This document shows, one piece after another, positions 14,079 through 23,900 of a DNA stretch of 28,993 bases; positions within the stretch are counted from its first letter, which is position 1; every line of letters begins with the position of its first letter. The position numbers were made by a program, and so were the translations under genes. Below the pieces are notes generated by a model, which saw only the letters and a program-made list of their open reading frames with translations, ran no database searches and had not been told where the DNA came from. Source of the DNA: a virus; IMG/VR virus record IMGVR_UViG_3300031659_000061, positions 1 through 28,993 of that record, one strand, 5' to 3'.

Positions 14079-14435
14079 TTATATTCTCTTACCGAGAACT
14101 GCACCTAGCGCAGCACCAACAAGACGTGAAGTCATTAAATCATACAAAGCACCCTTTTGGATACCTAGAACTTTAGCAATTGCCTTTCCTATAGTTTTAC
14201 CTAAAGCAAAACCAGTAAGTCCACCAAATATACTTCCCAATATACCTTCGCTTACAATTTCATCTACTACAGTTTCTAAATCCTTCCCGTTCTTATGCTC
14301 TTCCATAATTCTGTCTACTGCCATATCAATAGCTGCATCCTGTTCCTCGGTTAAAGTATGTGATTCATTTAGTAGTTTTTGGATATCTACACCATCATCA
14401 TGTGATTCTGTTAAATAGTCTTTAAAGGTTTTCAT
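14079..14435 (-). CDS. Glycine-zipper protein with prohead leader (118 aa)
   Basis: The N-terminus MKTFKDYLTES is one of the best matches to the T4 internal-protein leader (MKTYQEFIAEA), with a second candidate site LLNES at residues 21-25. An acidic helical stretch follows (27-62). The C-terminal half has small-residue-rich hydrophobic segments with glycine-zipper spacing, GSIFGGLTGFALGKTIGK (67-84) and LVGAALGAVLGKRI (105-118). This arrangement, a packaged leader and a membrane-inserting tail, fits a head-carried protein that enters or crosses the host membrane during DNA entry. That role is inference, and it could also be a small holin-like or capsid-lattice protein. A strong promoter-like element lies 17 bases upstream of the ATG. 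Confidence 0.75.
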   Translation of the reverse strand: MKTFKDYLTESHDDGVDIQKLLNESHTLTEEQDAAIDMAVDRIMEEHKNGKDLETVVDEIVSEGILGSIFGGLTGFALGKTIGKAIAKVLGIQKGALYDLMTSRLVGAALGAVLGKRI

Positions 14436-14452
14436 TTTGAGTTCTTTATTTG

Positions 14453-14462
14453 TTTATATATT
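14453..14462 (-). promoter_or_regulatory. Late-promoter-like element AATATATAAA before the glycine-zipper gene
   Basis: The minus strand reads AATATATAAA, identical to the element before the genes starting at 4163 and 25887, and ends 17 bases before the ATG at 14435. It overlaps the stop codon of the tail-tube-family gene by two bases. Confidence 0.5.
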
Positions 14463-15015
14463 AGGTGACATTGACTACGACATCTAAGATGTTGTAAGTA
14501 AACTCCATCTCAAAAGTTTGGAATTCAACAGTGTTACTTGAGAAGTTTAGATCTAATGCACCTATATTTCTTATAAACATATCTTTTAATTGTACAGTTA
14601 CAAATACATTTCCCTCTGCATCTAACATCTGTACACCAACACCCTCAGGTAAATATGGATGCTTTCCACTTAGTTTATAATAGTAGTCAAACATTTCAAC
14701 AGCCATCCAATAATTAACATATCCATCAAATGCTTGCATTGTAACAGTTAGTGATTTATCAAATAATTGCTGCGTAGGTATACTTGTTCTAAATGATCGT
14801 GTATTACCTGGGTAGTCTGTCTGTTGTACAGGATCAAATGAAGGTCCAGGTAAATTAATAGACTGTATTCCATAATTCCAATAATCAATAGGTTCTTTTA
14901 TTAACCCACCAGGTATTCTTGTTAAGAATGGCTTATACTTCTTAGCAATTTCCTTAGGAATAAAGTTCCTTGGGAAATCAAATTTAAACTGGTTATTTCT
15001 AGCACTTAATATCAT
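14461..15015 (-). CDS. Tail tube / tube-initiator family protein (gp19-like fold)
   Basis: At 184 aa this is in the range of tail tube proteins (T4 gp19, 163 aa). The sequence pattern fits the family: INLPGPSFDP and DYPGNTRSFRTSIPTQQLFDKSLTVTMQAFDGYVNYWMAVEMFDYYY in the first half, then KDMFIRNIGALDLNFSS and FQTFEMEFTYNILDV at the end, where tube proteins have iGaldLnysssnvefkTFevtFkYN. Such proteins stack as hexamers in the inner tail tube or cap the baseplate hub. It overlaps the next gene by four bases (ATGA) in a run of baseplate-like genes. It may therefore be the tube initiator (gp48/gp54 role) and not the main tube subunit. Confidence 0.65.
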   Translation of the reverse strand: MILSARNNQFKFDFPRNFIPKEIAKKYKPFLTRIPGGLIKEPIDYWNYGIQSINLPGPSFDPVQQTDYPGNTRSFRTSIPTQQLFDKSLTVTMQAFDGYVNYWMAVEMFDYYYKLSGKHPYLPEGVGVQMLDAEGNVFVTVQLKDMFIRNIGALDLNFSSNTVEFQTFEMEFTYNILDVVVNVT

Positions 15016-15917
15016 ATCATTTTATTGTTAAAGTTGTCAAAATTACCTCCATTAGCATCGCTAGGCATAGATACACTATTCTTACCAACAGAGTATTGTT
15101 GTAAATTCTTAGCGGCTTGCCTGAAGAAACTTTTCTTTCTGGCTTTATTTTGTGTACCACTGTGTCGTAATGCCTGTTTCTGTTGTCGTATTATAAGTTG
15201 TGCTTGTGCTAGATTCTGGGCAGCTTTTGCTCTTCTTGCAATTTCTTCAACTTGCGATGATTTAAGATCTCCTGCCAGTTCTGTATTAAGATTTGTCAAT
15301 TCTTCATTACTAGTGTTTAATGCCTGTATTGTTACTATGCCTTCCTCATACAACTGTTTGTATTTGTTGCCCCTAGTATTAGCACTAACCAATAACCCCT
15401 CTATTCTTGCAAGTATTCTACTGTACTCTAATCTTTCATCCTCCATTTGAGAAGTTAAAGTTATCCTATTAGCATCCTTGTAAGCCAACCACATACCTTG
15501 ATATAATACCGATTCATCTGAGATAGAACCGTCACCCTCGTCGATCATCTTAGTAGAGATATAAAAATTATTATTATCTAAAGCCAAAATCTTTTTACTA
15601 TCAGACTTAGTAATTCTAAACAATACCTCTCCTCTTGACATATCAACCTCTTGTACTTGGGTATGATTTTTTACTGCTATTTCATCAGAAGATCCAATGA
15701 AATTAATATAAACATTACCAACATTACTTAAATCAATTGGAGTATCTTCACCATCTACTTCATCAAATAAAGTAAATAGAAAATAATCATCAAATGGAGA
15801 TATTCGTATTGTACCATCCCCTTGCGGTAATGGAGTTTCATTAACCGCTAGGTTAACAAATCGCTGGAAGTACTCTTTCTCTGTTGCAGTTAAAGATATA
15901 TTAGTCTGTATTGCCAT
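15012..15917 (-). CDS. Putative tail/baseplate protein with C-terminal coiled coil (301 aa)
   Basis: The function is not recognised. Residues 1-160 look beta-rich, with strands such as YFLFTLFDEVDGEDTPI and FNFYIS-like segments. Residues 170-250 are a long helical coiled coil (ARIEGLLVSANTRGNKYKQL, then EELTNLNTELAGDL). The C-terminal 50 residues are basic and Asn/Gly/Ser-rich, ending NNKMI. A globular head plus coiled-coil stalk is usual in baseplate wedge or fibre-attachment proteins. It shares a four-base ATGA overlap with the tube-family gene downstream and is three bases from the 474-aa gene upstream, so the three genes are likely to be co-translated. Confidence 0.7.
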   Translation of the reverse strand: MAIQTNISLTATEKEYFQRFVNLAVNETPLPQGDGTIRISPFDDYFLFTLFDEVDGEDTPIDLSNVGNVYINFIGSSDEIAVKNHTQVQEVDMSRGEVLFRITKSDSKKILALDNNNFYISTKMIDEGDGSISDESVLYQGMWLAYKDANRITLTSQMEDERLEYSRILARIEGLLVSANTRGNKYKQLYEEGIVTIQALNTSNEELTNLNTELAGDLKSSQVEEIARRAKAAQNLAQAQLIIRQQKQALRHSGTQNKARKKSFFRQAAKNLQQYSVGKNSVSMPSDANGGNFDNFNNKMI

Positions 15918-15920
15918 GGG

Positions 15921-17345
15921 TTAACTTATTTTTGGTTCGCTTGTCGCAGTGTTAACTGCTGTTCCAAAGCTAGCCGATTCTTGGTTTTCTTCTGTTATTG
16001 TTTGTACTTTAACTGGTGATATGGCTGCTTTAACTTTTAGCCTATCTCTAAATGTAGTTACATATTTTGTTTTTACTACTAACTGTTCGGCAATCTGTTC
16101 CGATGTATTTGCACCAGTATCAACAGGTGCACCAGTGCCTATTACTAATTGCTTCCCTGTGTCATTATTAATTTGATTATAAACATTCGCAACTGTTGGT
16201 ACTACTCCTAAATTAATCTGTAACATTTGCCTGCCATATTTCTGAGTAGCAAACGAAGTTAACTTTGCATTTTTAATTATCTGCGTAGCATCAGCCTTAT
16301 TATATAATCTTAATACATAATTAATCGAGAATGAAACTGCAGTATTTGCATTTTTTATAATTGGCCTAAATAAAATAGGATCGTCAAAATCACTAGTTTG
16401 TGTATATACTTGGAAACTTGTCTGTGAAAAAACAGTTCCTACTTGTTCAGTAACACTAACTTCATGGAAAACTACATAATTACCACCTGATGAATTTAGC
16501 TGCGCAATAAGATTACTGAATGAAGATCCAGCAACCTGTCCTGATAATTCAAAATAATCTCCATTAGTTGATTGTATTACTTGTGCATATAGATTGTCAT
16601 AAATATCCCTATTTAATATAGATGTAGAATTAATTTCTTGCATCTCATAGAAGCTATATGCATTCTCTGTTGTTGTTTGGTAAATTCCACTAGCCTTCAG
16701 TGTAATTGGTGGTGTTCCTAGAAAGCCTTGCCCTTCTGTTATTTTGTATGCCACACCGTTTGATACATTTACGTCAAACGAATTATTCATAAAGAACAAT
16801 GCAGGTACTCTCCATTCAATATAAGTAGCATATAACTTGTCTGCTAGTAATAAAGGCTCTGCTGCAAATTGTGGTGTATCAGTTTTAAGAAAGTTAATAG
16901 ATGCAAGATTCATCATAACACCGTCTCTTCTTGGTGCTAAAGTTTCAAATACAATACCATCAAATCCCTCAAAGCTAAATCCTGCTACAAAATGAACTTT
17001 AACTTTATCATATGCAACATCTATATTAGGACTAAATGTCTGTAAAAGATTTGTGCTATCTGTCAACTCAGGACTATAATCGTTGTATGGGATTCCTATA
17101 CTCGTATCTAGCGAGACATATTGTGTTTTAGTTTTATTGTTTGAAACGGCAGCACCATCTCTGTCATTTCCCATAGTAGCATTGACAGTGTCAGTATTAA
17201 AGAAATAAGTTCCTTTAGTATTTGCATCCCTCATGAGCTCAATCGGGTAATCAGTAGTATCAAACTCTGTTGGTGCGGACTGACTAGTATAGATATACTC
17301 TATAAGTATTTGATCCGATAATTGTATAAACCTTGATGATTCCAT
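15921..17345 (-). CDS. Putative baseplate/tail structural protein (474 aa)
   Basis: The function is not recognised. It is a long beta-rich protein with little charge and many Asn, Thr and Ser residues, typical of virion structural proteins. One notable segment is FRPIIKNANTAVSFSINYVLRLYNKADATQ, split here as FRPIIKNANTAVSF and SINYVLRLYNKAD. The last 60 residues are Thr/Ala/Glu-rich. Its position between a spanin-like candidate and a coiled-coil protein, next to a tube-family gene, suggests a baseplate wedge or fibre-adaptor role. No signal peptide or membrane segment is visible. The start is chosen at the ATG that follows a short gap of 14 bases after the stop of the membrane-anchored gene. 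Confidence 0.7.
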   Translation of the reverse strand: MESSRFIQLSDQILIEYIYTSQSAPTEFDTTDYPIELMRDANTKGTYFFNTDTVNATMGNDRDGAAVSNNKTKTQYVSLDTSIGIPYNDYSPELTDSTNLLQTFSPNIDVAYDKVKVHFVAGFSFEGFDGIVFETLAPRRDGVMMNLASINFLKTDTPQFAAEPLLLADKLYATYIEWRVPALFFMNNSFDVNVSNGVAYKITEGQGFLGTPPITLKASGIYQTTTENAYSFYEMQEINSTSILNRDIYDNLYAQVIQSTNGDYFELSGQVAGSSFSNLIAQLNSSGGNYVVFHEVSVTEQVGTVFSQTSFQVYTQTSDFDDPILFRPIIKNANTAVSFSINYVLRLYNKADATQIIKNAKLTSFATQKYGRQMLQINLGVVPTVANVYNQINNDTGKQLVIGTGAPVDTGANTSEQIAEQLVVKTKYVTTFRDRLKVKAAISPVKVQTITEENQESASFGTAVNTATSEPKIS

Positions 17346-17359
17346 TCTATTCTATTTAT

Positions 17360-18145
17360 TTACCACTGCAAAAGCTTTGGATTCCACGAAAGACCAATTC
17401 CAATATAAGGTGCGAATGTACCGTTACCAGTTACTCCCATTCCCATACTTAGACCTAATCCAAATTGTTTTCTGTTTTGCATCTGTAAGCTTTTAAACGC
17501 TTTGCTTTTTCTATCAATCATTATCCCTTCTGTATTATTAAATATAGTTCCTGGATAGTCAGAAGTTAATTTAATAAATATTTCTTTAGTTTTTACATCT
17601 TGTGACAGTGTAGCGTCTAACCAAATATTTTGTTTTAGTCCAATTGTTGCAGTACCGAAGGTTAAACTATCTATTGTACTATAAGGCAACTTAACATTGA
17701 TAGATCTTGAGCTTTTAGCCCAATTACTATCAGAGCTAAAACTCAATATTGAATTGAAACTAGCATTACCTTGAACTGTTATAGTATCTTTAGTTATAAC
17801 TGGTACTTCCACTATTTTTTCTTTTATTATAGTTTTGTATTTAATAATAGTAACGGGGGGCCTGCCTTTTTCATATTCCAAACTATCTTTCAATTCTTCT
17901 AATGATAAACTCAAACCTTTAATTTCCCCAACTGACTCGCCATTTATATTAACATAATTTTTAATAGTATCATTTGCAGCTACTAGATTATTTTGAAATC
18001 TAACAACTTCACCTTTTGCATTTTCAGTTTCATTGCATTGTCTAAGAAGCAAAAAGAAAAGCACCACCATACCACCTAATAAAAACATCCTTGTGTTTTT
18101 TGGGTCTGTTATAATACCAAGAATATTTTTAATAATTAATATCAT
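17360..18145 (-). CDS. Membrane-anchored coiled-coil protein with beta-rich C-terminus (spanin-like candidate)
   Basis: I do not recognise a family. Residues 19-35 (RMFLLGGMVVLFFLLL) form a single membrane anchor near the N-terminus, followed by a C37 and a helical segment rich in Glu, Lys and Asn (40-90). A Val/Ile-rich block (IIKEKIVEVPVITKD) leads into a beta-rich C-terminal half. The last 40 residues have alternating Gly and hydrophobic residues, for example FGLGLSMGMGVTG and APYIGIGLSW, and end LLQW, like the final strands of an outer-membrane barrel. An inner-membrane anchor, a periplasm-spanning middle and an outer-membrane-like end suggest a one-protein spanin for lysis in a Gram-negative host. 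A virion or tail role is also possible. It overlaps the 77-aa gene by four bases. Confidence 0.72.
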   Translation of the reverse strand: MILIIKNILGIITDPKNTRMFLLGGMVVLFFLLLRQCNETENAKGEVVRFQNNLVAANDTIKNYVNINGESVGEIKGLSLSLEELKDSLEYEKGRPPVTIIKYKTIIKEKIVEVPVITKDTITVQGNASFNSILSFSSDSNWAKSSRSINVKLPYSTIDSLTFGTATIGLKQNIWLDATLSQDVKTKEIFIKLTSDYPGTIFNNTEGIMIDRKSKAFKSLQMQNRKQFGLGLSMGMGVTGNGTFAPYIGIGLSWNPKLLQW

Positions 18146-18375
18146 CCTATATACTTAAGAAGCTTATGTGGTGTTACTTCAGCAGCCCCGTATTTTTTTG
18201 CTATTTTTTCAATAAACTTAGTTTCCTTTCCTTTCATTGTATCTACTTCAGTAAAAAGTTCGTCTCTTTTCTTACCTAAGCTAGTGATACTCTTTTGCAT
18301 TAGATCAAGAGAAAGTTGTATTTCCCTATATCTATTTACAAAACCGTTTAAATCTGTTATTTCTTTCTTTGTCAT
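18142..18375 (-). CDS. Small coiled-coil protein (77 aa)
   Basis: The function is not recognised. The protein is nearly all helix: a first coiled-coil stretch of about 10-35, a KKRD turn, then a second stretch (about 40-62) ending FIEKIAKKYG, followed by a short C-terminal tail AEVTPHKLLKYIG. There is no signal or membrane segment. It overlaps the membrane-anchored gene by four bases (ATGA), so the two proteins are probably made in linked amounts and may interact, for example as a partner or regulator. A doubled promoter-like element precedes it. Confidence 0.7.
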   Translation of the reverse strand: MTKKEITDLNGFVNRYREIQLSLDLMQKSITSLGKKRDELFTEVDTMKGKETKFIEKIAKKYGAAEVTPHKLLKYIG

Positions 18376-18379
18376 TTTA

Positions 18380-18399
18380 TTAATTTATATTAATTTATA
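18380..18399 (-). promoter_or_regulatory. Tandem TATAAATTAA promoter-like pair before the small coiled-coil gene
   Basis: The ten bases TTAATTTATA occur twice in direct succession (18380-18389 and 18390-18399). The minus strand therefore reads TATAAATTAA twice, each copy matching seven of eight bases of the T4 late promoter TATAAATA. The nearer copy ends four bases before the start codon at 18375, so the farther one is the more plausible promoter. Confidence 0.4.
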
Positions 18400-18402
18400 C
18401 TA

Positions 18403-20922
18403 TTACGTTGGTGGGCCTCCGATATTAATTACATCATAGCTTGTACCCATTATAGACCATCCAAATTGTACTGTTGATGATTCTCTATTATAGGCAGAGT
18501 GACCTGTACCACTCGTATTCATTCCCCACTGTGATATTTCAAGACCGTCCCATATTAGATCGTATGTTTGTATTTTACCCTCACCTTGTAGCATATCTGA
18601 AGAACTGAAACCAGAGTACAATGTTGTGTATCCTGCAGAATAAGTCTGTCCACCATTTGTTCCTGCCGGTCTGTACCAACTAGACCATGCTGCTCCTTGT
18701 GGAATTGAATTCCTATATTTTGGTAGCCTAATTTGGATCATTCCCCAACTTTCAATAAAGTTTGAAGACTGATTTGCTTGCCACAGATATTTTGCTGCTT
18801 GGTGATATACCTTAAGTGTTAATTTTTGACCTGGATATGCTCCTTCTGGGAAATTAAAAGTATAATCATAATTTGTATTACTTTGTGTCTGACCAGTGAA
18901 TCCTGTGATAGACTGACCTATCCCATATGATAAGTATATAAGTGGTACATTTAAATCTGCAGTAGTTGGCATGCCTGCTGTTGATCCTGGGGATTGCGCG
19001 CCTGTAGTATTCCAACCCCATTTCGTAGTTGGCTTACCGCTCCCACCAGAACTAGTCCAACTAAAATTGAGGGAATTAGGTCGTGAATTACTTAGGGAGT
19101 TTAACTCTCTGACTCTTTTTAATACTAATGGTGTTGCTAAACCGAGTTTACTTTTACTTAATGAAATATATTCTTCCATCCCATCAGTGTCTCTAACTGC
19201 TAACTCTAATGAATTATCATACATGAATTCATCACTAGGGACAGGTAACGATACGGATTCATTACCCATCACTATTTTTATTAAACCTGCGTTTATACCG
19301 GTTGTAGCCTGTAAGCCACCAACCCAACTTTCCATAGTTGCAGCAGGTACATACGCAGTATCACTTTCCGTTCCAGTTTGTCTAAATATTGATAGATCAC
19401 TACCCAATACAGTATCCATACTGTTTGATTGGGAGACATTTGAATATGGCTGTGTTATAGTACTTCCAGCTTGTGTAGCTGCCCAGGTTAACCTTCCCAC
19501 AGTTCTAATATGAGGGTTTGGTGTACTACCACCAGTTATCGCAGCATAATCTAAAGTGATACTAGGCTGCGCTAATGCAGACGGACTTGTATATTTACCA
19601 AGTACTATACTGGAATTAGCTCGTATTAATAATTCACCTTCTGTTGAGTGTTGGTCTATTTGTATATTACCGACTGTTGTAGTTTCAGTTTGTGCTATTG
19701 ATATAGTACCACCAGCGCTAGTTGCAGTAATACCACCAGCAGCAGAATATAAACCAATATTTCCACCTATAGACGTACCTAGGTTAGTTTGTAATCTGAT
19801 ATCACTACCTGCAGTAACTCTAAATTGACCACCTGGTGAAGTAACAAAATTAGTATTACCTGCTAGAACTTGAAATGTTCCAACGTTTGTGATTTGTCCT
19901 CCAGTTACAGGTGTGACATCGATGCTACCACCTGATTCAATTGTTGTTGTAACGGTAGCCCCTAGCGTTGCTACTTTAAATTTATTAGTAGCAGTGTTAC
20001 CTGTTCCAACTTCTATTTCAAAGTTTGAATTTTGCCCTGGCCAGTGCTGATCATTATCTTGCCCAGTTACTAATCTAATTGATCTACCTGCTTCATAACT
20101 CTGCGAACGCATATCAGTAAGAACTTGGAATCCTATCAAATCTGCCTGTGATGTTGGTGAAGTAGGTGCCTTTGGTACTCTCATTACTAATCTGTCATCA
20201 ACTCCTAGGTGAATGTTACTCAACGAGCCTATGCTTGTCTGATTATACTTATCTGTTGGTTGAAACCCACCACCTTGAAACGTGATTGAAGTCCCAGCTG
20301 TATCTTTTTGATGAATGAACAATGAAGAAACATCTGATGATATGCTACCTGCTATTGCATCAGGTATAATATATTTTGCAGTTAGTGGTATACTAGGATC
20401 TACTTCGTCTGCTGTTGTTGGCACCCCACCTATTACGATAGATGGTACACCTTCATTATCAGTAGTTGCACCACCGTTTACCCCAGGTTCATATCCAAAG
20501 GGTTGATTATATCTAGTATTTTTTCCTTGATTTACATACGGTGAACCAAAAGTTCCACCAAATCCACCACCGGCACCAGCAGGGCCAATTGGCCCCATTA
20601 AATCAACAGTAGTTATCAACCATGATAAACCATCATACTCCCAAACCTCACCATTTAATTGCAAGTAATAATCGCTAATCCTTGGTGTAGCTGTTGGATA
20701 TGCAGCGTTTGGTAATGTACCTGGTAATACTGTTGCAGTATCCTCGTACCATGTACTCCCTTTAGGGCCTCTTCCACCAGCAGGACCAGTTGGCCCGGAT
20801 CCACCAATAGGACCAGCAGGACCACCACCGTTAAGTAGCAACTGGTCAAAATTAAAGTTAGTCTTATCGACAAGTTGTGAAATAGTATCTGATGCTATTA
20901 TTTCTTGTATAGTGATTGGCAT
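18403..20922 (-). CDS. Tail fibre with collagen-like repeats (839 aa)
   Basis: The protein starts with a short helix-forming segment (MPITIQEIIASDTISQLVDK) that probably attaches it to the baseplate. Residues 32-56 are a Gly-X-Y collagen-like run (GPAGPIGGSGPTGPAGG and beyond), and a second short Gly/Pro-rich stretch lies at 110-123. Such runs form trimeric stalks in phage fibres. A long Thr/Gly/Ser-rich beta region follows (about 200-480) with many NxG and GG turns, and the C-terminal 200 residues (about 620-839) look like a globular receptor-binding head rich in Trp, Tyr and Gly. Trimer formation and receptor binding are inferred from this architecture. The gene lies between the 77-aa gene and the very large 1651-aa gene, nine bases after the latter. 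Confidence 0.8.
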   Translation of the reverse strand: MPITIQEIIASDTISQLVDKTNFNFDQLLLNGGGPAGPIGGSGPTGPAGGRGPKGSTWYEDTATVLPGTLPNAAYPTATPRISDYYLQLNGEVWEYDGLSWLITTVDLMGPIGPAGAGGGFGGTFGSPYVNQGKNTRYNQPFGYEPGVNGGATTDNEGVPSIVIGGVPTTADEVDPSIPLTAKYIIPDAIAGSISSDVSSLFIHQKDTAGTSITFQGGGFQPTDKYNQTSIGSLSNIHLGVDDRLVMRVPKAPTSPTSQADLIGFQVLTDMRSQSYEAGRSIRLVTGQDNDQHWPGQNSNFEIEVGTGNTATNKFKVATLGATVTTTIESGGSIDVTPVTGGQITNVGTFQVLAGNTNFVTSPGGQFRVTAGSDIRLQTNLGTSIGGNIGLYSAAGGITATSAGGTISIAQTETTTVGNIQIDQHSTEGELLIRANSSIVLGKYTSPSALAQPSITLDYAAITGGSTPNPHIRTVGRLTWAATQAGSTITQPYSNVSQSNSMDTVLGSDLSIFRQTGTESDTAYVPAATMESWVGGLQATTGINAGLIKIVMGNESVSLPVPSDEFMYDNSLELAVRDTDGMEEYISLSKSKLGLATPLVLKRVRELNSLSNSRPNSLNFSWTSSGGSGKPTTKWGWNTTGAQSPGSTAGMPTTADLNVPLIYLSYGIGQSITGFTGQTQSNTNYDYTFNFPEGAYPGQKLTLKVYHQAAKYLWQANQSSNFIESWGMIQIRLPKYRNSIPQGAAWSSWYRPAGTNGGQTYSAGYTTLYSGFSSSDMLQGEGKIQTYDLIWDGLEISQWGMNTSGTGHSAYNRESSTVQFGWSIMGTSYDVINIGGPPT

Positions 20923-20931
20923 TTCTTTCTG

Positions 20932-23900
20932 TTATTTTTTAACTATAGTAACACTGAATCCAAACGATTCTGAGAAACCTGTTCTTTTATTATATATTAG
21001 TCTTAAATCAAATGGGTTTGTATTTAAAGTTTTGGAAGCTACATTATTATTAATAGTTAATCCAGCACTACTTTTTTCAACATCAGTAAGTGTAGCAGTA
21101 TCATAATCAGATCCACTCTTTGTACGACTAGCTAATGTATAAAAATCTACTTTTTCTATTTTATATAGTTTTAATATGTTTTCTTTGATATATTGATTTA
21201 CATCATCATCCAAGGTCTCCAGGTCACCCCACCCATATAGTTTATTTATATACAGTTCAAATTGAGCCTTTATTGGGGCAAACAGATATTCCATCAACCT
21301 TTTTTGGTTTAGCAAGTAGAACTCAAGTGTTGGTGAAGATGGTACTTTCTTAATAGACCTGGTTGTTGTATTACCCTTAGTCTTAATCAATTTTTTATTA
21401 ATTGTAACCGACGGTGTTTCTTGGTGCATAAAAGTTCCCTTTATTAATTCAGTTTGTTTAATTGCTGCTCTAACAAATGGATCTGGTTCAAATGTTTCTA
21501 GAATTATAGTCTCAGGAACTTTTAAATATTTAGATCCAAAGAATGACTTTCTTTCTTTCATTGACCTTGTTCCAATAATTTTTTCTGTTACTGACTTATC
21601 AATACTTTTTGTAAAATAAGAAGGTTCCCAATTAGAAGAAAACATATAGAAATCTTTATAAGCAATACCAATCTCATTGATCAACGGGTATAGACTAGGG
21701 AATGCGCTTTCTCTAGATAACTCCAACACCGTTGATGGATCTTGTTCATTTACTTTATGATAAAAGAAATTTTGTACTTGTCCAAATTTAGGATCACTAC
21801 TATTAAACTGTGAATTTTTATATTTACATAGTTCTAATACTTTTAATTTATACACAGAATCTTGCTGTGGGTCATTAAAGTCTAAATTCATATATGGGTC
21901 TCTGAAAAATAGTGTAGGTAAAGCATATGGCGCGTAATGCCCTGAATGTCTCGCAATCGGTGTTATGTTAGGTATCTTGCGTAGAGATAAATCATAACCA
22001 ACAACATCTGTTAAATTAAACGCAGTAGGCTTGGCTGGGTCTGGTAAAATTCCAATATACACAGATTTAAGAATATCAGCCTGTGCTCTCAGATTTACTG
22101 AGAATGTTTGTGCTAATGTACCATCAAGATTTTTAACCTGACTACCGTCCTCGCTGATAGTTTCATAAATAACATTAGGGTTACCTATATTAACAGCATT
22201 GAAAATTTCACCAAAGCTAATTGAATTTAATCTATTTTCAAATTGTAGATATCCATTATTTTTAATACTATAGACAGCAGATCTTAGTGCTGGTAGACTT
22301 GGTGTAGATATTGGTGGGTATATTGCAATACCATTCCTTGTTAATTCAGTACATATAAGTTGATTAGCCGATACTATATTCTTTATACCAAATATTCTAT
22401 AAAGACTACCAGATATAGTAAATTCAATAGGTGAATACCTCCCATCCTGTAATACTCTAATATCATTCACAAAATCAGGCTGGACACCACTATCACTTTG
22501 CATACCATTAATTGTTAATAATCCAGTTGTAGAATTATAAGTTGATGATGCTAAATTTATGGCCCCTCTTAAAACACCGTTGGTGTATTCATAATTACCA
22601 TCTGGGTCAAGATTAGGTTCACATGCAGTATTTACATCAAACGAACTATTTAAAGAATATAACGTTGTCCTATCTATGATAGAGTTTACACTACCATTTA
22701 AGCAATCATCAGCATAATCTAAAGAAATTAGCATTACTATAGTCTTCCACTTTTCGTTCTTTATAAACTTAACTTGGCTCTCTGGTTTATTTGGCAAATT
22801 TGGAACTAATATAACAGAGAATCGATAATCGTCAAACGAACAGCCTTCTACGTAAGATAGTGCCCTTGCGTTAAAATCAGATTTTTGCTGTCCTACTGCT
22901 TTCTCCTTCACTGTAATTCTTACTCCCCGTAGGAATGTTTGCGCATAGTTGTTTTTATTACCACAATCAAACCTACCATATCTTAGTTGCCTATCAATCT
23001 CGGTAATTCCATTAGTAGTAAATCGCTGCACAATAAAATAATCGTTGAAGTTATCTGTTGTAACATCTTGGAATGTACCAGGTATAAGCGCTGCACCTGT
23101 CATAATATTTGCTGGTGTATTATCTGTCGGTGCAGTGTCAATATAACTCCATGAACTTTTTATAGCGTCTTGTGTAAAATAATTAGGAAACTCTGATAGG
23201 TAATACCATTCATGGGTGAAGCCACTGGCTTCTTGTACTAAGTCCCATCTGGATGGAGCAAAATTGTTAAGACCAAATGCTTGGTTTATATCTAATCGAT
23301 ACGGGTGGTTTCTCACATCTCTACCATCATTAACCCATGCCCATTTATTAATGTATGGAGCAATTCTTGATATGTTAGCTTGTGATGTCAGGTAATTTTC
23401 TTCAAGTCTATTATATTCACTTTTAATATACTCGTTGGTTGGGTTCTCATCCTCAGCATCACCCAATAAACCGATAAGATTATAAAATCCACCATTGTCA
23501 TAAAAACTCCTTATTTGTGGGTTCATGCTAACTCCTTCATATACCGAACCTGATAATGTCACTGATTGTTGGTTGTATTCAGTAGTCTCGTAATCCAATT
23601 CACCCTGTTCGCTATACAGCGTACTATAAAAATCAAAATCAAAATCTTTAACATCAAAGAATGAAAATCTACCAAAAGATGGTTTATAATCTGAGTATAG
23701 TGCTACTTGATTAGATCTTGTAACCATTATCTGGTTATCATTGCAAGTTATGACTACATATTTATTAATATCAGTATATCCTATAATTTGATTTAAGCCA
23801 TTGTATATAGGTTCTTCTGTGTATGGAACCCAGTCTCCAATATTAGTATAGCCACCAGTAGTCTGTACAAAGTTTCCATTAATAAATCTATCTTGGTCAC

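Noticed and set aside
15025-15450. Plus-strand Cys/Leu-rich open frame
   Set aside because: Shadow of the coiled-coil region of the 301-aa protein, with no promoter or start context.
18971-19513. Plus-strand open frame of 180 codons within the fibre gene
   Set aside because: It lies wholly opposite a long convincing fibre gene, and all accepted genes are on the minus strand.
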